Under the pieces are notes generated by a model. That model did not search any database. It was not told where the DNA came from and saw only the letters and a list, made by a program, of their open reading frames with translations. From assembly GCF_902726655.1 (NCBI RefSeq), contig NZ_CACVAN010000001.1:2046001-2110000 (forward strand): a stretch of 64,000 nucleotides of DNA. Direction: 5' to 3'. Numbering within the stretch: the stretch's first letter is position 1; every line of letters begins with the position of its first letter. The stretch comes from Virgibacillus ihumii. Lineage in GTDB: Bacteria; Bacillota; Bacilli; Bacillales; Amphibacillaceae. The translations under genes were made by a program, and so were the position numbers. Positions 36,601-44,962 of the stretch are shown piece by piece.

Positions 36601-37953
36601 CTAAAAAATTGAGTATAAGAAAACAGCTAAGAATACGACTGCTAACGGTAAAACTACACTTAAGAAGAAGATAGGTTTATAGGCTCTCTTATGTGTCTCA
36701 CCACAAATAACTCGAATAGTTGTAACAACATAACCGTTATGTGGTAATGAATCCATACCACCGGATGCTAACGCTGAAACACGATGCATTGCACCTGTAT
36801 CCAATCCCTGTGCCATATATATTGGAGCTAAAACAGGTAATGCGATACCCAATCCACCGGAAGCTGACCCTGTAATTCCGCAAATAAGAGTAACTCCAAT
36901 AGCTAATCCAAGTAGAGGTGGCCCAGGTATATTTACGAGTCCTTGTACTAAATTATCAAATATGGGAACCTGAGCAGCCACACTACCAAAGCCAACGACG
37001 GCACAGGTATTTGCAAGTGCAACCAAAGCATCGTGGGCACCTGATGCAAGCGATTCCCAAAAGGCTTTCAGAAATCTGATCATCATCGTACATGCTAGGG
37101 TAATACCAATTGTTAGTGCCACTAATAACGCAGCTGTCGGATTAAGAAATTGCGATAAAATGTTTAACAATGCTATTACGAAAATTAGTGGGATAACCGA
37201 GACGATAATATTTGGTATATTTTTCTTAGGTTGTTGATCTTCATCTTCTTTTTGAGCTGTAAGTGCTGCTGCCGACTCATTTTCACCCGATGAAGATGGC
37301 TTATAAGGGAGTGAAAATTCCTCACCATTATCAACTGCCTTTTTCACCATTTTTCCTATCCATATTGCACCGACGATCATAATAACGAGTGCACAGATAA
37401 CACCAATTAATCCGCCAGCGGTTGGGTCTGTATCAAAAAATTTAGTTGGTATTATATTCTGTATCTCTGGTGATCCCGGTGCAGTCATGGTGAATGAGAT
37501 TGAACCAAATACTAAAGCACCTGGAATAAACCGGTGTGGTAAATTTGCGGCCCGGAACAACGAAACTGCTATTGGATAAACCGCAAAACCAACCACAAAT
37601 AAGCTTACCCCTCCATAGGTCATGATTGCTGCTGCGGCTACAACAGCGAACACAGCCCTTTTAGCTCCTAACGTATTTTTAATCCATTGTGCAATACTTT
37701 CAGCTGATTTTGTTTCTTGCATAACCTTTCCAAAAATTGCTCCGAGCAAGAAAACCAAAAACCATGAAGCGAAATAATCTGTAAAACCGTCCATGTAACT
37801 TCCCATCATAGCGTTTTGGAGGTTTAACCCACCTGTCACTGCCAATAAAATAGAACTTAATATGGCGGCAATAATAATATTGATTCCCTTCAACGTTAGA
37901 TAAATCAGCAACGCCAGTGATGCTATCAACCCAATTATTCCAACTAAACTCAT
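36601..37953 (-). CDS. GntP-family permease
   Basis: A 450-residue membrane protein with about 12-13 spans and a hydrophilic, charged loop near residues 215-245. GntP-like motifs include TYGGVSLFVVGFAVYPIA, FGSISFTMTAPGSPEIQNIIPT, GITGSASGGLGIALPVLAP and ALASGGMDSLPHNGYVVT. The family carries gluconate and short hydroxyacids such as hydroxybutyrate. Flanked by a hydroxyacid-oxidising type dehydrogenase and a semialdehyde dehydrogenase, it likely imports a hydroxycarboxylate. Confidence 0.92.
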   Translation of the reverse strand: MSLVGIIGLIASLALLIYLTLKGINIIIAAILSSILLAVTGGLNLQNAMMGSYMDGFTDYFASWFLVFLLGAIFGKVMQETKSAESIAQWIKNTLGAKRAVFAVVAAAAIMTYGGVSLFVVGFAVYPIAVSLFRAANLPHRFIPGALVFGSISFTMTAPGSPEIQNIIPTKFFDTDPTAGGLIGVICALVIMIVGAIWIGKMVKKAVDNGEEFSLPYKPSSSGENESAAALTAQKEDEDQQPKKNIPNIIVSVIPLIFVIALLNILSQFLNPTAALLVALTIGITLACTMMIRFLKAFWESLASGAHDALVALANTCAVVGFGSVAAQVPIFDNLVQGLVNIPGPPLLGLAIGVTLICGITGSASGGLGIALPVLAPIYMAQGLDTGAMHRVSALASGGMDSLPHNGYVVTTIRVICGETHKRAYKPIFFLSVVLPLAVVFLAVFLYSIF

Positions 37954-37980
37954 GGACTTATTCCCCTCTCCCCCTATTAA

Positions 37981-39177
37981 TCATTTTACTTTATCTTCTG
38001 AAGAAAACTCATACACATAGCAAACTTTGTATAGTTCTTCGATTTCATGCTGTACCGGAACCTTTGGATTATTCTGCGGACTACCACTAGCCAAGGCATC
38101 TGTTGCCATTTTACTGACAACGCTTTCAAATTCTTGTTTATCAATACCCCATCCACTTAAATTAGGAATATTTAAATTTAAACAAAGCCTTTTTACGGAA
38201 GATACAGCAATATCAGCAGCCTTCTTATTTGAATAGTTTTCTGCCTCAGGTTCAAAAATTCTTCCTAAATCTGCCAAACGTTCAGTAGCGGATTCCTTAC
38301 TAAATTCTAATACTGCTGGTAACAACATTGCATTAGAATACCCATGTGGTACGTGAAACAGTGCTCCAATTGGACGTGACATTCCATGCACAAGACATAC
38401 AGATGAATTTGAAAAAGCTAAACCTGCTTGTAAAGCTCCTAGAGACATATTTTCCCTGGCGTCGATATCTTCTCCATCCTCATATGCATTCGGAAGATTA
38501 TTAACAATCAAGTTCATTGCTGAAAGCGCCATTGTATCTGTCATCGGATGTGAATGTTTAGAAAGATAAGCTTCTATCGCATGACTTAAAGCATCCACAC
38601 CGGTTGCTGCTGTCACATGTTTTGGAGATGAAACAGTCAGTATTGGATCAACAATTGCAACTTCCGGTAAAAATGCAGGCTGCTTAATCATCATTTTGAC
38701 ATCAGTTGTTGTATTAGCAATAACTGTTGCATCAGTAGCTTCTGAACCAGTTCCCGCGGTAGTAGGTATTGCAATATGTGGAATTGGATTTACTGTTGCT
38801 ATTTTTCTTAGCCCCATATAATCTCCCACGTAACCGCCATTTGTTGCCACAACAGCTATTGACTTTGCTGTATCAATACAGCTTCCTCCGCCCAGTGAAA
38901 TGATAATTTTGCAATTTTCCTTTTTAAACAATGTTAATGCTTCATCAACAAAAACATCGGTTGGCTCTGATGCAACTCCTGAATAGACAACGCTGTCGAC
39001 ACCTTCTTGTGATAGGATATCTCGACATTCACTAATATAACCGAGACTACCCATCACCTTATCGCTAATAATTAATGCTTTTTTCCCTCTAGAAGCTGCT
39101 TCTTTCCCTACCTCTTTAAATGCATCCCGACCATAATTAATTGTTTGCGGTGATCGAAAAGCCGCATATTTTTCCAT
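37981..39177 (-). CDS. Iron-containing alcohol dehydrogenase
   Basis: A 398-residue class III (Fe-ADH) enzyme. It has SLGGGSCIDTAKSIAV (NAD binding), TTAGTGSEATDATVI, and a metal site from D and His in DALSHAIEAYLSKHSHP, GMSRPIGALFHVPHG. The ATG follows GGGGGAA. It is the first gene after a -24/-12 promoter and oxidises an alcohol or hydroxyacid to a (semi)aldehyde. The MmsA-type enzyme downstream would take a malonate-semialdehyde-type product. Confidence 0.94.
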   Translation of the reverse strand: MEKYAAFRSPQTINYGRDAFKEVGKEAASRGKKALIISDKVMGSLGYISECRDILSQEGVDSVVYSGVASEPTDVFVDEALTLFKKENCKIIISLGGGSCIDTAKSIAVVATNGGYVGDYMGLRKIATVNPIPHIAIPTTAGTGSEATDATVIANTTTDVKMMIKQPAFLPEVAIVDPILTVSSPKHVTAATGVDALSHAIEAYLSKHSHPMTDTMALSAMNLIVNNLPNAYEDGEDIDARENMSLGALQAGLAFSNSSVCLVHGMSRPIGALFHVPHGYSNAMLLPAVLEFSKESATERLADLGRIFEPEAENYSNKKAADIAVSSVKRLCLNLNIPNLSGWGIDKQEFESVVSKMATDALASGSPQNNPKVPVQHEIEELYKVCYVYEFSSEDKVK

Positions 39178-39209
39178 TCAAATTCCCCCATTCTTATTCA
39201 CTTATATAC

Positions 39210-39226
39210 AGCAAAAAACATGCCAA
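39210..39226 (-). promoter_or_regulatory. Sigma-54 (-24/-12) promoter of the Fe-ADH operon
   Basis: The minus strand reads TTGGCATGTTTTTTGCT, fitting TTGGCACGNNNNTTGCW with one mismatch and correct GG-GC spacing. It ends 33 bp before the Fe-ADH start. A sigma-54 activator gene lies just upstream, with two enhancer dyads between. Confidence 0.88.
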
Positions 39227-39266
39227 TTACTGAATTCCCTCTATACAGTAAATTTTGAAAATAAAA

Positions 39267-39316
39267 TGTAGACATACCCCTACACTTTTTGCTCATAATG
39301 TAGGGATATGTCTACA
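39267..39316. promoter_or_regulatory. Paired upstream activator sites (two TGTAG-N8-CTACA dyads)
   Basis: Site A (39267-39284) and site B (39299-39316) are both TGTAG-N8-CTACA. As a pair they form an inverted repeat, 16/17 identical, with centres 32 bp apart, about three helical turns. They lie 40-110 bp upstream of the -24/-12 promoter and directly after the activator gene, where a sigma-54 activator should bind. Confidence 0.8.
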
Positions 39317-39321
39317 GACTC

Positions 39322-41145
39322 TTAATGATATAAATTATATTTTTTTAGTTTTTGGTACAATGTGGTTCGGTGAATGCCCAAATCTTTTGCTGTTGTTGAT
39401 TTATTTCCTTTGTTCTTTTGCATGGCAGATAAAATAATCTCTTTCTCTTTATTTTGTTCAACACTCTTAATATTGTGAATTAGGTTGGCGTTTTCGCTGC
39501 CTTGATGATTACCAGTACCATTATTCTCCACCATATATTTGGGTAAGTGTTTGAGTTTAATCGTCCTCTCCTCAACGAGAACAACAAGTTTTTCAATCAC
39601 ATTAGCTAATTCTCTAATGTTTCCGTACCAATCGTAGTGAATAAACGCTGTCATTGCCTCTGAAGTAAACTGCTTCACTGGTATTTGATAGCGATTACAA
39701 ATTGCATTTAAATAATGAGAAACAAGAGGTGGAATATCTTTCACCCGGTTGCGAAGAGGGGTAATTGGAAGTTCAATAACGTTAATTCGATAAAAAAGAT
39801 CTTCGCGAAAGTTCCCCGCTTCAACCATCTTTTTCAAATCCCGATTTGTTGCTGCAATTATTCTCGTATTCATTTTATATTTTCGCGTACCACCAACACG
39901 TTCAAATTTCTTTTCTTGTAAAATACGTAACAACTTTATTTGCATTAAAAGCGGCATCTCACCAATTTCATCTAAAAAAAGTGTCCCATTCTGTGCTAAT
40001 TCAAACCTCCCTGGCTTACCTCCTTTTTTGGCTCCAGTAAAGGCCCCCTCTTCATAACCAAATAACTCCGACTCAAATAGATGTTCCGGTATTGCACCGC
40101 AGTTAACGCTAATAAAATGCCCATCGGCAAAAGGACTTAAATGATGAATGCTTTGGGCGTACATTTCTTTTCCAGTACCACTTTCACCTGTAATCAAGAC
40201 CGTTGCATTAGTCTTAGCTACCTTCCTTGCTATATGTTTTAATTCCGATGTCGTTTCACTAACACCAATAATTTGATCTAGTGTAACCAAGTCACTCTCA
40301 CGAGGCTCTGAAACAGTGGTGGACTTCTTCTTTGGAAACTGTTGATTAGTTTTCTGTTGTAGCCGTTCATAAATTTTAAATAATTCCGTAACACCTTCAA
40401 ATATAAGCATGCCTATAGCACCTACGACTCGGTCATTTTTCCAAATGGGTATCCGATGCACAATCATTGCCTGACCTTGGATGTATTGTAAAGCACCTCG
40501 TTCGGGCATACCCGTTTTTACCGTGTTATGCAGATTAGTATTATCTATAACTTCTTGTACATCACGACCTATTACATCCTGCTTTTCAATCCCCATAAAT
40601 CGACTATAAGCATCATTAAACTCAACTATAAGTCCTTCTTCATCAACAACCGTAATTCCTTCGTAAGCGCTGTCCAAAATAACATTCAATATTTCAGCAC
40701 TATACTCCATTTGATCTACTTCCTGAATATACCAAGTCAAGCCATTTAAAACTTCTTTCCTTGTTAACATCCCAACTAATTTATTTTGGCTATCAACTAC
40801 CATATAAAAATCGTACAATTGATCGCGAATCTCTATAATAGAATCATTTAAATGAACAATTTCAAATTTATTTTCAAATACACTATTTAATAAAGGTTCA
40901 TCTTTTTTTCCCTCATTGAGAAAATAATTCAATAGTTGCTTCGATGTAACGATACCAACTGGCTCCATACCTTTGCTAACCACTGGTATACATTCACCAT
41001 TGAATTCCTTCAAAATTTCTGCAACTTGTCTGTAGGATGAATCTATTTGTACAAAATGAGGATTAGGAACCATCCACTTTTCTACTGTTAACATTTTGTC
41101 CTTTTCAAATATTTTATTTTCATTTCTTATGAAATCCTGAATCAA
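39322..41145 (-). CDS. Sigma-54-dependent activator with CBS pair and PAS domain
   Basis: A 607-residue enhancer-binding protein. Order: two CBS repeats (about 22-140), PAS (about 148-255), AAA+ with Walker A GESGTGKE (320-327), GAFTGA (367-372) and Walker [11 protein letters not shown], then a Fis-type HTH (about 570-605). CBS pairs usually sense adenosine nucleotides, so energy state may modulate it (inference). It starts at TTG 41145, eight bases after GGAGG; ATG 41094 is an alternative. It reads towards the Fe-ADH operon and should activate its -24/-12 promoter. Confidence 0.94.
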   Translation of the reverse strand: MIQDFIRNENKIFEKDKMLTVEKWMVPNPHFVQIDSSYRQVAEILKEFNGECIPVVSKGMEPVGIVTSKQLLNYFLNEGKKDEPLLNSVFENKFEIVHLNDSIIEIRDQLYDFYMVVDSQNKLVGMLTRKEVLNGLTWYIQEVDQMEYSAEILNVILDSAYEGITVVDEEGLIVEFNDAYSRFMGIEKQDVIGRDVQEVIDNTNLHNTVKTGMPERGALQYIQGQAMIVHRIPIWKNDRVVGAIGMLIFEGVTELFKIYERLQQKTNQQFPKKKSTTVSEPRESDLVTLDQIIGVSETTSELKHIARKVAKTNATVLITGESGTGKEMYAQSIHHLSPFADGHFISVNCGAIPEHLFESELFGYEEGAFTGAKKGGKPGRFELAQNGTLFLDEIGEMPLLMQIKLLRILQEKKFERVGGTRKYKMNTRIIAATNRDLKKMVEAGNFREDLFYRINVIELPITPLRNRVKDIPPLVSHYLNAICNRYQIPVKQFTSEAMTAFIHYDWYGNIRELANVIEKLVVLVEERTIKLKHLPKYMVENNGTGNHQGSENANLIHNIKSVEQNKEKEIILSAMQKNKGNKSTTAKDLGIHRTTLYQKLKKYNLYH

Positions 41146-41573
41146 AGTTCACCCCTCCATTTTTTAAATGAATATTTACAGAAGTTTGATTATTATCTAT
41201 TGCTTATTTTATCACATTCTTAGGAAGTATTTACTGTAGACAAGCCCTACAAGAGGGAATATCTTGCAATCTGCCCCGATTGCCAACAATGCATAACATA
41301 AACCACCTGCCCCGGGACGTTTTCACTTCTGATACAGTCCTCCCATTGCGGAAGCTGCTTGCGTCACCGTTAAACTGCCTCTAAATGGGTCTGGTGCTAT
41401 AACTATGTTCATAGATGGAGTCCTTCAATACAAGTAACCATTTTTTATAAAACTCCCAAGCCCTATTTTTACAGAATCCCGAGAATGACACCAAAAATTA
41501 TTAAACATTAGACGTGCGTTAGTTGAGTAACACAATTACGATGCAAAACAAAAAGAACACCAAATAAGGTGTT
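41146..41573. other. Intergenic region upstream of the activator
   Basis: These 430 bp hold no gene. TGTAGACAAGCCCTACA at 41235-41251 resembles the enhancer dyads downstream of the activator (one base shorter). Around 41260-41400 is a somewhat GC-richer stretch without a frame. A terminator for the small gene at 41574 closes the region. Confidence 0.45.
41235..41251. promoter_or_regulatory. Third activator-site-like dyad, upstream of the activator gene
   Basis: TGTAG-N7-CTACA, closely matching site A at 39267-39284 (TGTAGACA and CCCTACA shared). It lies 90 bp upstream of the activator start, suggesting autoregulation. The one-base shorter spacer makes this less certain. Confidence 0.5.
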
Positions 41574-41575
41574 CT
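41549..41575 (-). terminator. Terminator of the 56-residue gene
   Basis: AGAACACC (41554-41561) pairs with GGTGTTCT (41568-41575) around AAATAA. On the minus strand it is followed by TTTTTGTTTTG. The stem begins inside the stop codon of the small gene. Confidence 0.75.
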
Positions 41576-41744
41576 AAAAAATATATTCCGCCACGTATTT
41601 ATCTTCACTTTCTTCATTCCCATATTCCGATACTTCCACTTCGGAACGAGAATAAATTGCATCGGGGTGTTTCCGTATCATTAAATCCCCCATTCTTGAT
41701 AAAGCTTCTTCCTTCGTTCTACCAAACGTAGTTTCTTTTTGCAT
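41574..41744 (-). CDS. Small acidic protein (56 residues), possibly phage-derived
   Basis: ATG 41744 follows AAAGGAATG, and the frame runs 56 codons to TAG within a terminator stem. The product starts MQKETTFGRTKEEALSRMGD and is polar and acidic in its second half. The family was not recognised. It follows phage tail-type remnants on the same strand and may belong to that fragment. Confidence 0.6.
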   Translation of the reverse strand: MQKETTFGRTKEEALSRMGDLMIRKHPDAIYSRSEVEVSEYGNEESEDKYVAEYIF

Positions 41745-41797
41745 TAAAATCATTCCTTTCTACTACTACTATAATATAGCAGAAAGATGTCTTTAGT

Positions 41798-41983
41798 TTA
41801 AATTTGCATCTGAGCTTCTTCTTTTGGTTGAATTGCTTCCAAAACATCATTCACATCTTCTTGAGTAAGCCAACCTTTCGATTGATAATTTATAGCAAAT
41901 ATAGTAATTTGTGTACGAGTGAATGAGCCTTCTCTATACCCATTGATTAGATTTGTTTTTAGAAATTCTGCCATGTTAAACAT
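41798..41983 (-). CDS. XkdX-like small phage protein
   Basis: A 61-residue protein. The core TRTQITIFAINYQSKGWLTQEDVNDVLEAI resembles XkdX-type proteins, which follow tail-fibre genes in Bacillus phages and PBSX-like elements. It overlaps the end of the tail-protein remnant by one base. It is probably a leftover of a prophage late operon. Confidence 0.6.
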   Translation of the reverse strand: MFNMAEFLKTNLINGYREGSFTRTQITIFAINYQSKGWLTQEDVNDVLEAIQPKEEAQMQI

Positions 41984-42613
41984 TACGCTCCTCCCCCAAG
42001 TGCCGTAATAGCATTTTCGAGTTCAGTTATTTTCCTGAAATACATGTACATGAAATGTTGAGCATCAAACAGATTTTTTGTGCCGTCAAACCAACTTTTA
42101 TCAAATTGTTCAAGGAGTGCGTCCATCTGTTCAGCAGTAGGTTCATTACCTGTTCCAAAAACCCTCGTCAAATCAATGTATATTGCGCTATCCATTGCAA
42201 CGCTAATACCAGAATCTGAACCGTACGTAGGTTCAACACTATTAGAGTGATTGCCAACAAATGAATACCTTTTAATTTCATTAGTAAGAGTGTATTCCGC
42301 ATACGAGTAACCCGAACCTATATAAAACCTTCCTTCTGGTACTTCCTGTTTTGCCAAAACAGAATTATAGTAAATATGCCTTGCAGGACCGGAGAAAGGC
42401 TGTGACACCCAGTTGCTCCCGGTTGACGACAAAGCACCACCTCCTGCGAACGAAGCAATTCCATTAGATACTAAAAAATCTGTTATGTTATCTCCAACTG
42501 ACCAGGCTGAAGATCCCTCGCTAAAATCACCGTTTTCCAATTAAATTTTTAGCAGGAACGTCCGTTGCTTTAAACGCCTTCTGTGCTTTCACAAATGACA
42601 AATCATCGTACAT
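41983..42613 (-). pseudogene. Phage tail-type protein, frameshifted
   Basis: The start MYDDLSFVKAQKAFKATD at 42613 runs into TGA after NLIGKR. One base away the frame continues as ENGDFSEGSSAWSVGDNITDF to 41983. The expected join is NLIENGDFSEG, so one extra G near 42537-42538 breaks the gene. The rest has a carbohydrate-binding-like NGDFSEG domain and the phage motif IDLTRVFGTGNEPTAEQMD, then a coiled-coil end. It is a tail-fibre or baseplate-type protein of about 209 residues if intact. Confidence 0.7.
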
Positions 42614-42778
42614 CTATATCACCGTCCAATTCATTCCGTCAGATACTTCTATTTCATTACCATGCGGGTCTATGTCAACCGACCAATAGGTTGTCCCGGC
42701 ATCGACTGAATTAGGTACAGGCTTATCTGCAGCTAGACCGCTTTGTGCCACTTTACTCCCAGTTATTTGAGTACTCCC
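42614..42778 (-). pseudogene. C-terminal fragment of a phage structural protein
   Basis: 54 codons open from a stop, ending TAG directly before the next ATG. The sequence (GSKVAQSGLAADKPVPNS and TYWSVDIDPHGNEIEVSDG) is typical of short repeats at the ends of phage tail proteins. It lacks a start and N-terminal part, so it marks the truncated left end of a prophage remnant. Confidence 0.5.
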
Positions 42779-42976
42779 TCATAACTTTTCACAAATAAAG
42801 TTTTCTCGAATTTCATGTTTTCTCATTCCAAAACTTGCCTGTGAACGGAATAATAATCAATGGTTTTGGATGCCTTTAAACAGGTGTTAGTTAAATTCCA
42901 TAGACTTTTTATATTCCCATCCGAAGTCATAGGACAAATTGACTAAATCATAAATATACTGCAGGAGGGATCAACT

Positions 42977-43765
42977 ATGACGAACACCTGGATTAAAGCA
43001 TCACAAATAAACGACTATGTAATGGAGACTAATCTTGTTGAAGGGAAAAACAGACTTACACATCACTATAAATATTTTGGGTATATTGAAGGCAAACCTG
43101 TCATTGAAAGAATCGAAGGAGGACAGTATCGATTAATAACCCACTATGAAAATTTCAGATTTTACAGGGATTGCTACCCCGACGACCAATTTGAATGTCA
43201 ACTGAAAGAGTTTTCCGACGACACGGAAAGGTACCTAGAAATTCTCAGACAATTATTTCACGGTAAGGCACGCTCTTCCGGTTGTGACAAATACATTATT
43301 ATCAATTTTCTTAAAGGGTCACTAACGATCAACGAACTTGCTGCAAAAACCTCAACAAAGCCTTCCGAAATAAAAAAACATCTGTACACTGACGACAAAT
43401 ACAAATCATACCTAGAATACGCCATGAAAATACGTAAAAGATCTACTATGGAGGGCGTCGTGCAATATATTAAAAAATATAATGTATTTCATGACGAAGC
43501 GGAACAACGCCTCTTAGAGGGGATTATTGGATTATTTCCCAAACTTGACCTTTCAAAAAACGATTGGGACAAAATAACCTTCATCCTTGGAAACAATAAA
43601 TTGGCATTCAGCTTACTATCCCCCGATAATCAAATTTTACTATTACAAGAAATAAAATTATCCAACATGAACATTCTGTCAGATTATTTTAGAAAACGTT
43701 GCAATCAACTTATAGGAGACTATCCCCCATCCCCGGATGACCACTTCCAACCGGTAATTCAGTGA
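42977..43765 (+). CDS. ParB-like protein with helix-turn-helix (tentative)
   Basis: A 262-residue protein, ATG preceded by GCAGGAGGG. Residues about 35-65 (GKPVIERIEGGQYRLITHYENFRF, in pieces) look like the start of a ParB/Srx-like domain. Residues about 110-130 (GSLTINELAAKTSTKPSEIKKHL) look like an HTH. The C-terminal half is helical and charged. This fits a ParB/KorB-like DNA-binding protein of a mobile element but is not certain. It stands between phage remnants and a small membrane protein. Confidence 0.6.
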   Translation: MTNTWIKASQINDYVMETNLVEGKNRLTHHYKYFGYIEGKPVIERIEGGQYRLITHYENFRFYRDCYPDDQFECQLKEFSDDTERYLEILRQLFHGKARSSGCDKYIIINFLKGSLTINELAAKTSTKPSEIKKHLYTDDKYKSYLEYAMKIRKRSTMEGVVQYIKKYNVFHDEAEQRLLEGIIGLFPKLDLSKNDWDKITFILGNNKLAFSLLSPDNQILLLQEIKLSNMNILSDYFRKRCNQLIGDYPPSPDDHFQPVIQ

Positions 43766-43882
43766 TTAGTATGAGCGGATGATGCCTTTTTCGTCTAATA
43801 TTCAAGTGGAGCTTCAACTTTAAACAGCCGCACTTGCGAAAGACTTCTTGTCGCCCGCAGTGTGGGTAACACTAGTTATATT

Positions 43883-44170
43883 CTACTTTTGGTTAAAGTA
43901 CTTAAAAGTTGAATCATCATTATTATTACTTATTTGTACATTATTAGTTGGGAAACCATAATACATGGTCATAGTAGTTTTCATTAATTTCCTCTTTAAA
44001 AAGAATATAATAAGTCCGAACAGGAATAATAAAAATGTGTTTAATGAAGGCTGAGTGATGAAGTAAATCAAACCAAATATTAAAATTGTTACATGATAAT
44101 TTCTAAAAATATTATTTATTATCTTATATAAAGACGTACAAAAAGTTATAAATGAATTTACGCCATCCAT
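43883..44170 (-). CDS. Small membrane protein, unknown
   Basis: 95 residues from ATG 44170, RBS AGGTG at 6 bp. Two hydrophobic segments (about 25-40 and 43-60) are followed by a basic KRKLMK and a polar Asn-rich tail. The family was not recognised. It is in the accessory island with no clear partner. Confidence 0.5.
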   Translation of the reverse strand: MDGVNSFITFCTSLYKIINNIFRNYHVTILIFGLIYFITQPSLNTFLLFLFGLIIFFLKRKLMKTTMTMYYGFPTNNVQISNNNDDSTFKYFNQK

Positions 44171-44356
44171 CTCAATCACCTACTTCGCAGATTATTACTA
44201 ATATAACCTATAAAGATTAAAATATTCTTTGATCTTGGGAAATATCCCCCTCCAAATCAGGATCTGATCCAGTTATAGTTTAAAGCGTTACAGTTGTTCT
44301 CTTTTGCTGTTATGAGTGCAAAAAACGATTATTTTTCGTCTACAATCACTATACAT

Positions 44357-44575
44357 TCAATATAAACGTCTTGTTGTGTGAAATACGTACGTAAGAGAGG
44401 TACGCACGTGATGGAGTATTACTTGATGGCGGTGGCTGCCATCCGTATCTAATGATGATTCGCTCCTTTTTGCCGGAAGCTTCCCGGTCAACATGTCAGT
44501 CAAATAATTTCGGATCATACAGGTAAAGTAAATTGCCAGTGGATCATGGTTAGGCTCGTAGGATTCAGAGGTGTG
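44357..44575 (-). pseudogene. Decayed copy of the sigma-factor-like gene
   Basis: In the minus strand ESYEPNHDPLAIYFTCMIRNYLTDMLTGK (in pieces) closely matches the truncated sigma-like gene at 48075-48326. The downstream DNA (GTGTGAAATACGTACGTAAG, GATGGCGGTGG.TGCCATC) also matches 47990-48060. The start and the region-4 half are missing. A possible 27-codon end of another gene on the plus strand (ends 44645) crosses its left part. This is a duplicated, rearranged remnant. Confidence 0.6.
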
Positions 44576-44656
44576 GGAGACTGTGTTACCCATTGTAGCC
44601 CAATTGGAAGAAGCGTATGAAATACTTGATGAGATGGTTAAATGATTACATAAAGA

Positions 44657-44688
44657 AAACACCCCATATCGTCTGATCAGGGGTGTTT
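44657..44688 (+). terminator. Terminator-like hairpin
   Basis: AAACACCCC and GGGGTGTTT pair over nine bases, twelve bases after a plus-strand stop codon at 44643-44645 that closes a short gene remnant (..QLEEAYEILDEMVK). Confidence 0.6.
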
Positions 44689-44791
44689 GTAAATGTGAAT
44701 TCGCTGACATAGCGGATTTGGATCTTTGCCGGTTCGCTCATTTTGTTTTATTTTCCCGAATTCTGGAACACGTTTTGCAGCCCCATGCTTG

Positions 44792-44962
44792 TTAAGGACG
44801 CGCTAACTTGGGTTTTTTATATTCAGCCTTTCGCTTATATACAACTTTACCTACCTCTTCTATTCCTTTTACGGAAGGCGCAACAACACTAATCGCATCA
44901 ACCGCTTTTCCAACCTTATAAGAAAAATTATCGGGGTATTGAACTTTGACTTTTTTAATCAT
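44792..44962 (-). CDS. Small basic protein (56 residues) coupled to the TIR-like gene
   Basis: ATG 44962 lies inside the last codons of the TIR-like gene (AATGATTAA) with GGAGGTG nine bases upstream; 56 codons to TAA. The product begins MIKKVKVQYPDNFSYKVGKA and is basic, with no membrane segment. The RBS and 8-bp overlap point to tight co-translation with the TIR-like protein, as for a regulator, inhibitor or scaffold. The family was not recognised. Confidence 0.7.
   Translation of the reverse strand: MIKKVKVQYPDNFSYKVGKAVDAISVVAPSVKGIEEVGKVVYKRKAEYKKPKLARP

Noticed and set aside
44357..44710. A 117-codon minus-strand frame as a functional gene
   Set aside because: Only its middle matches the sigma-like family; the start has no RBS and the ends are unrelated, so it was recorded as a remnant.
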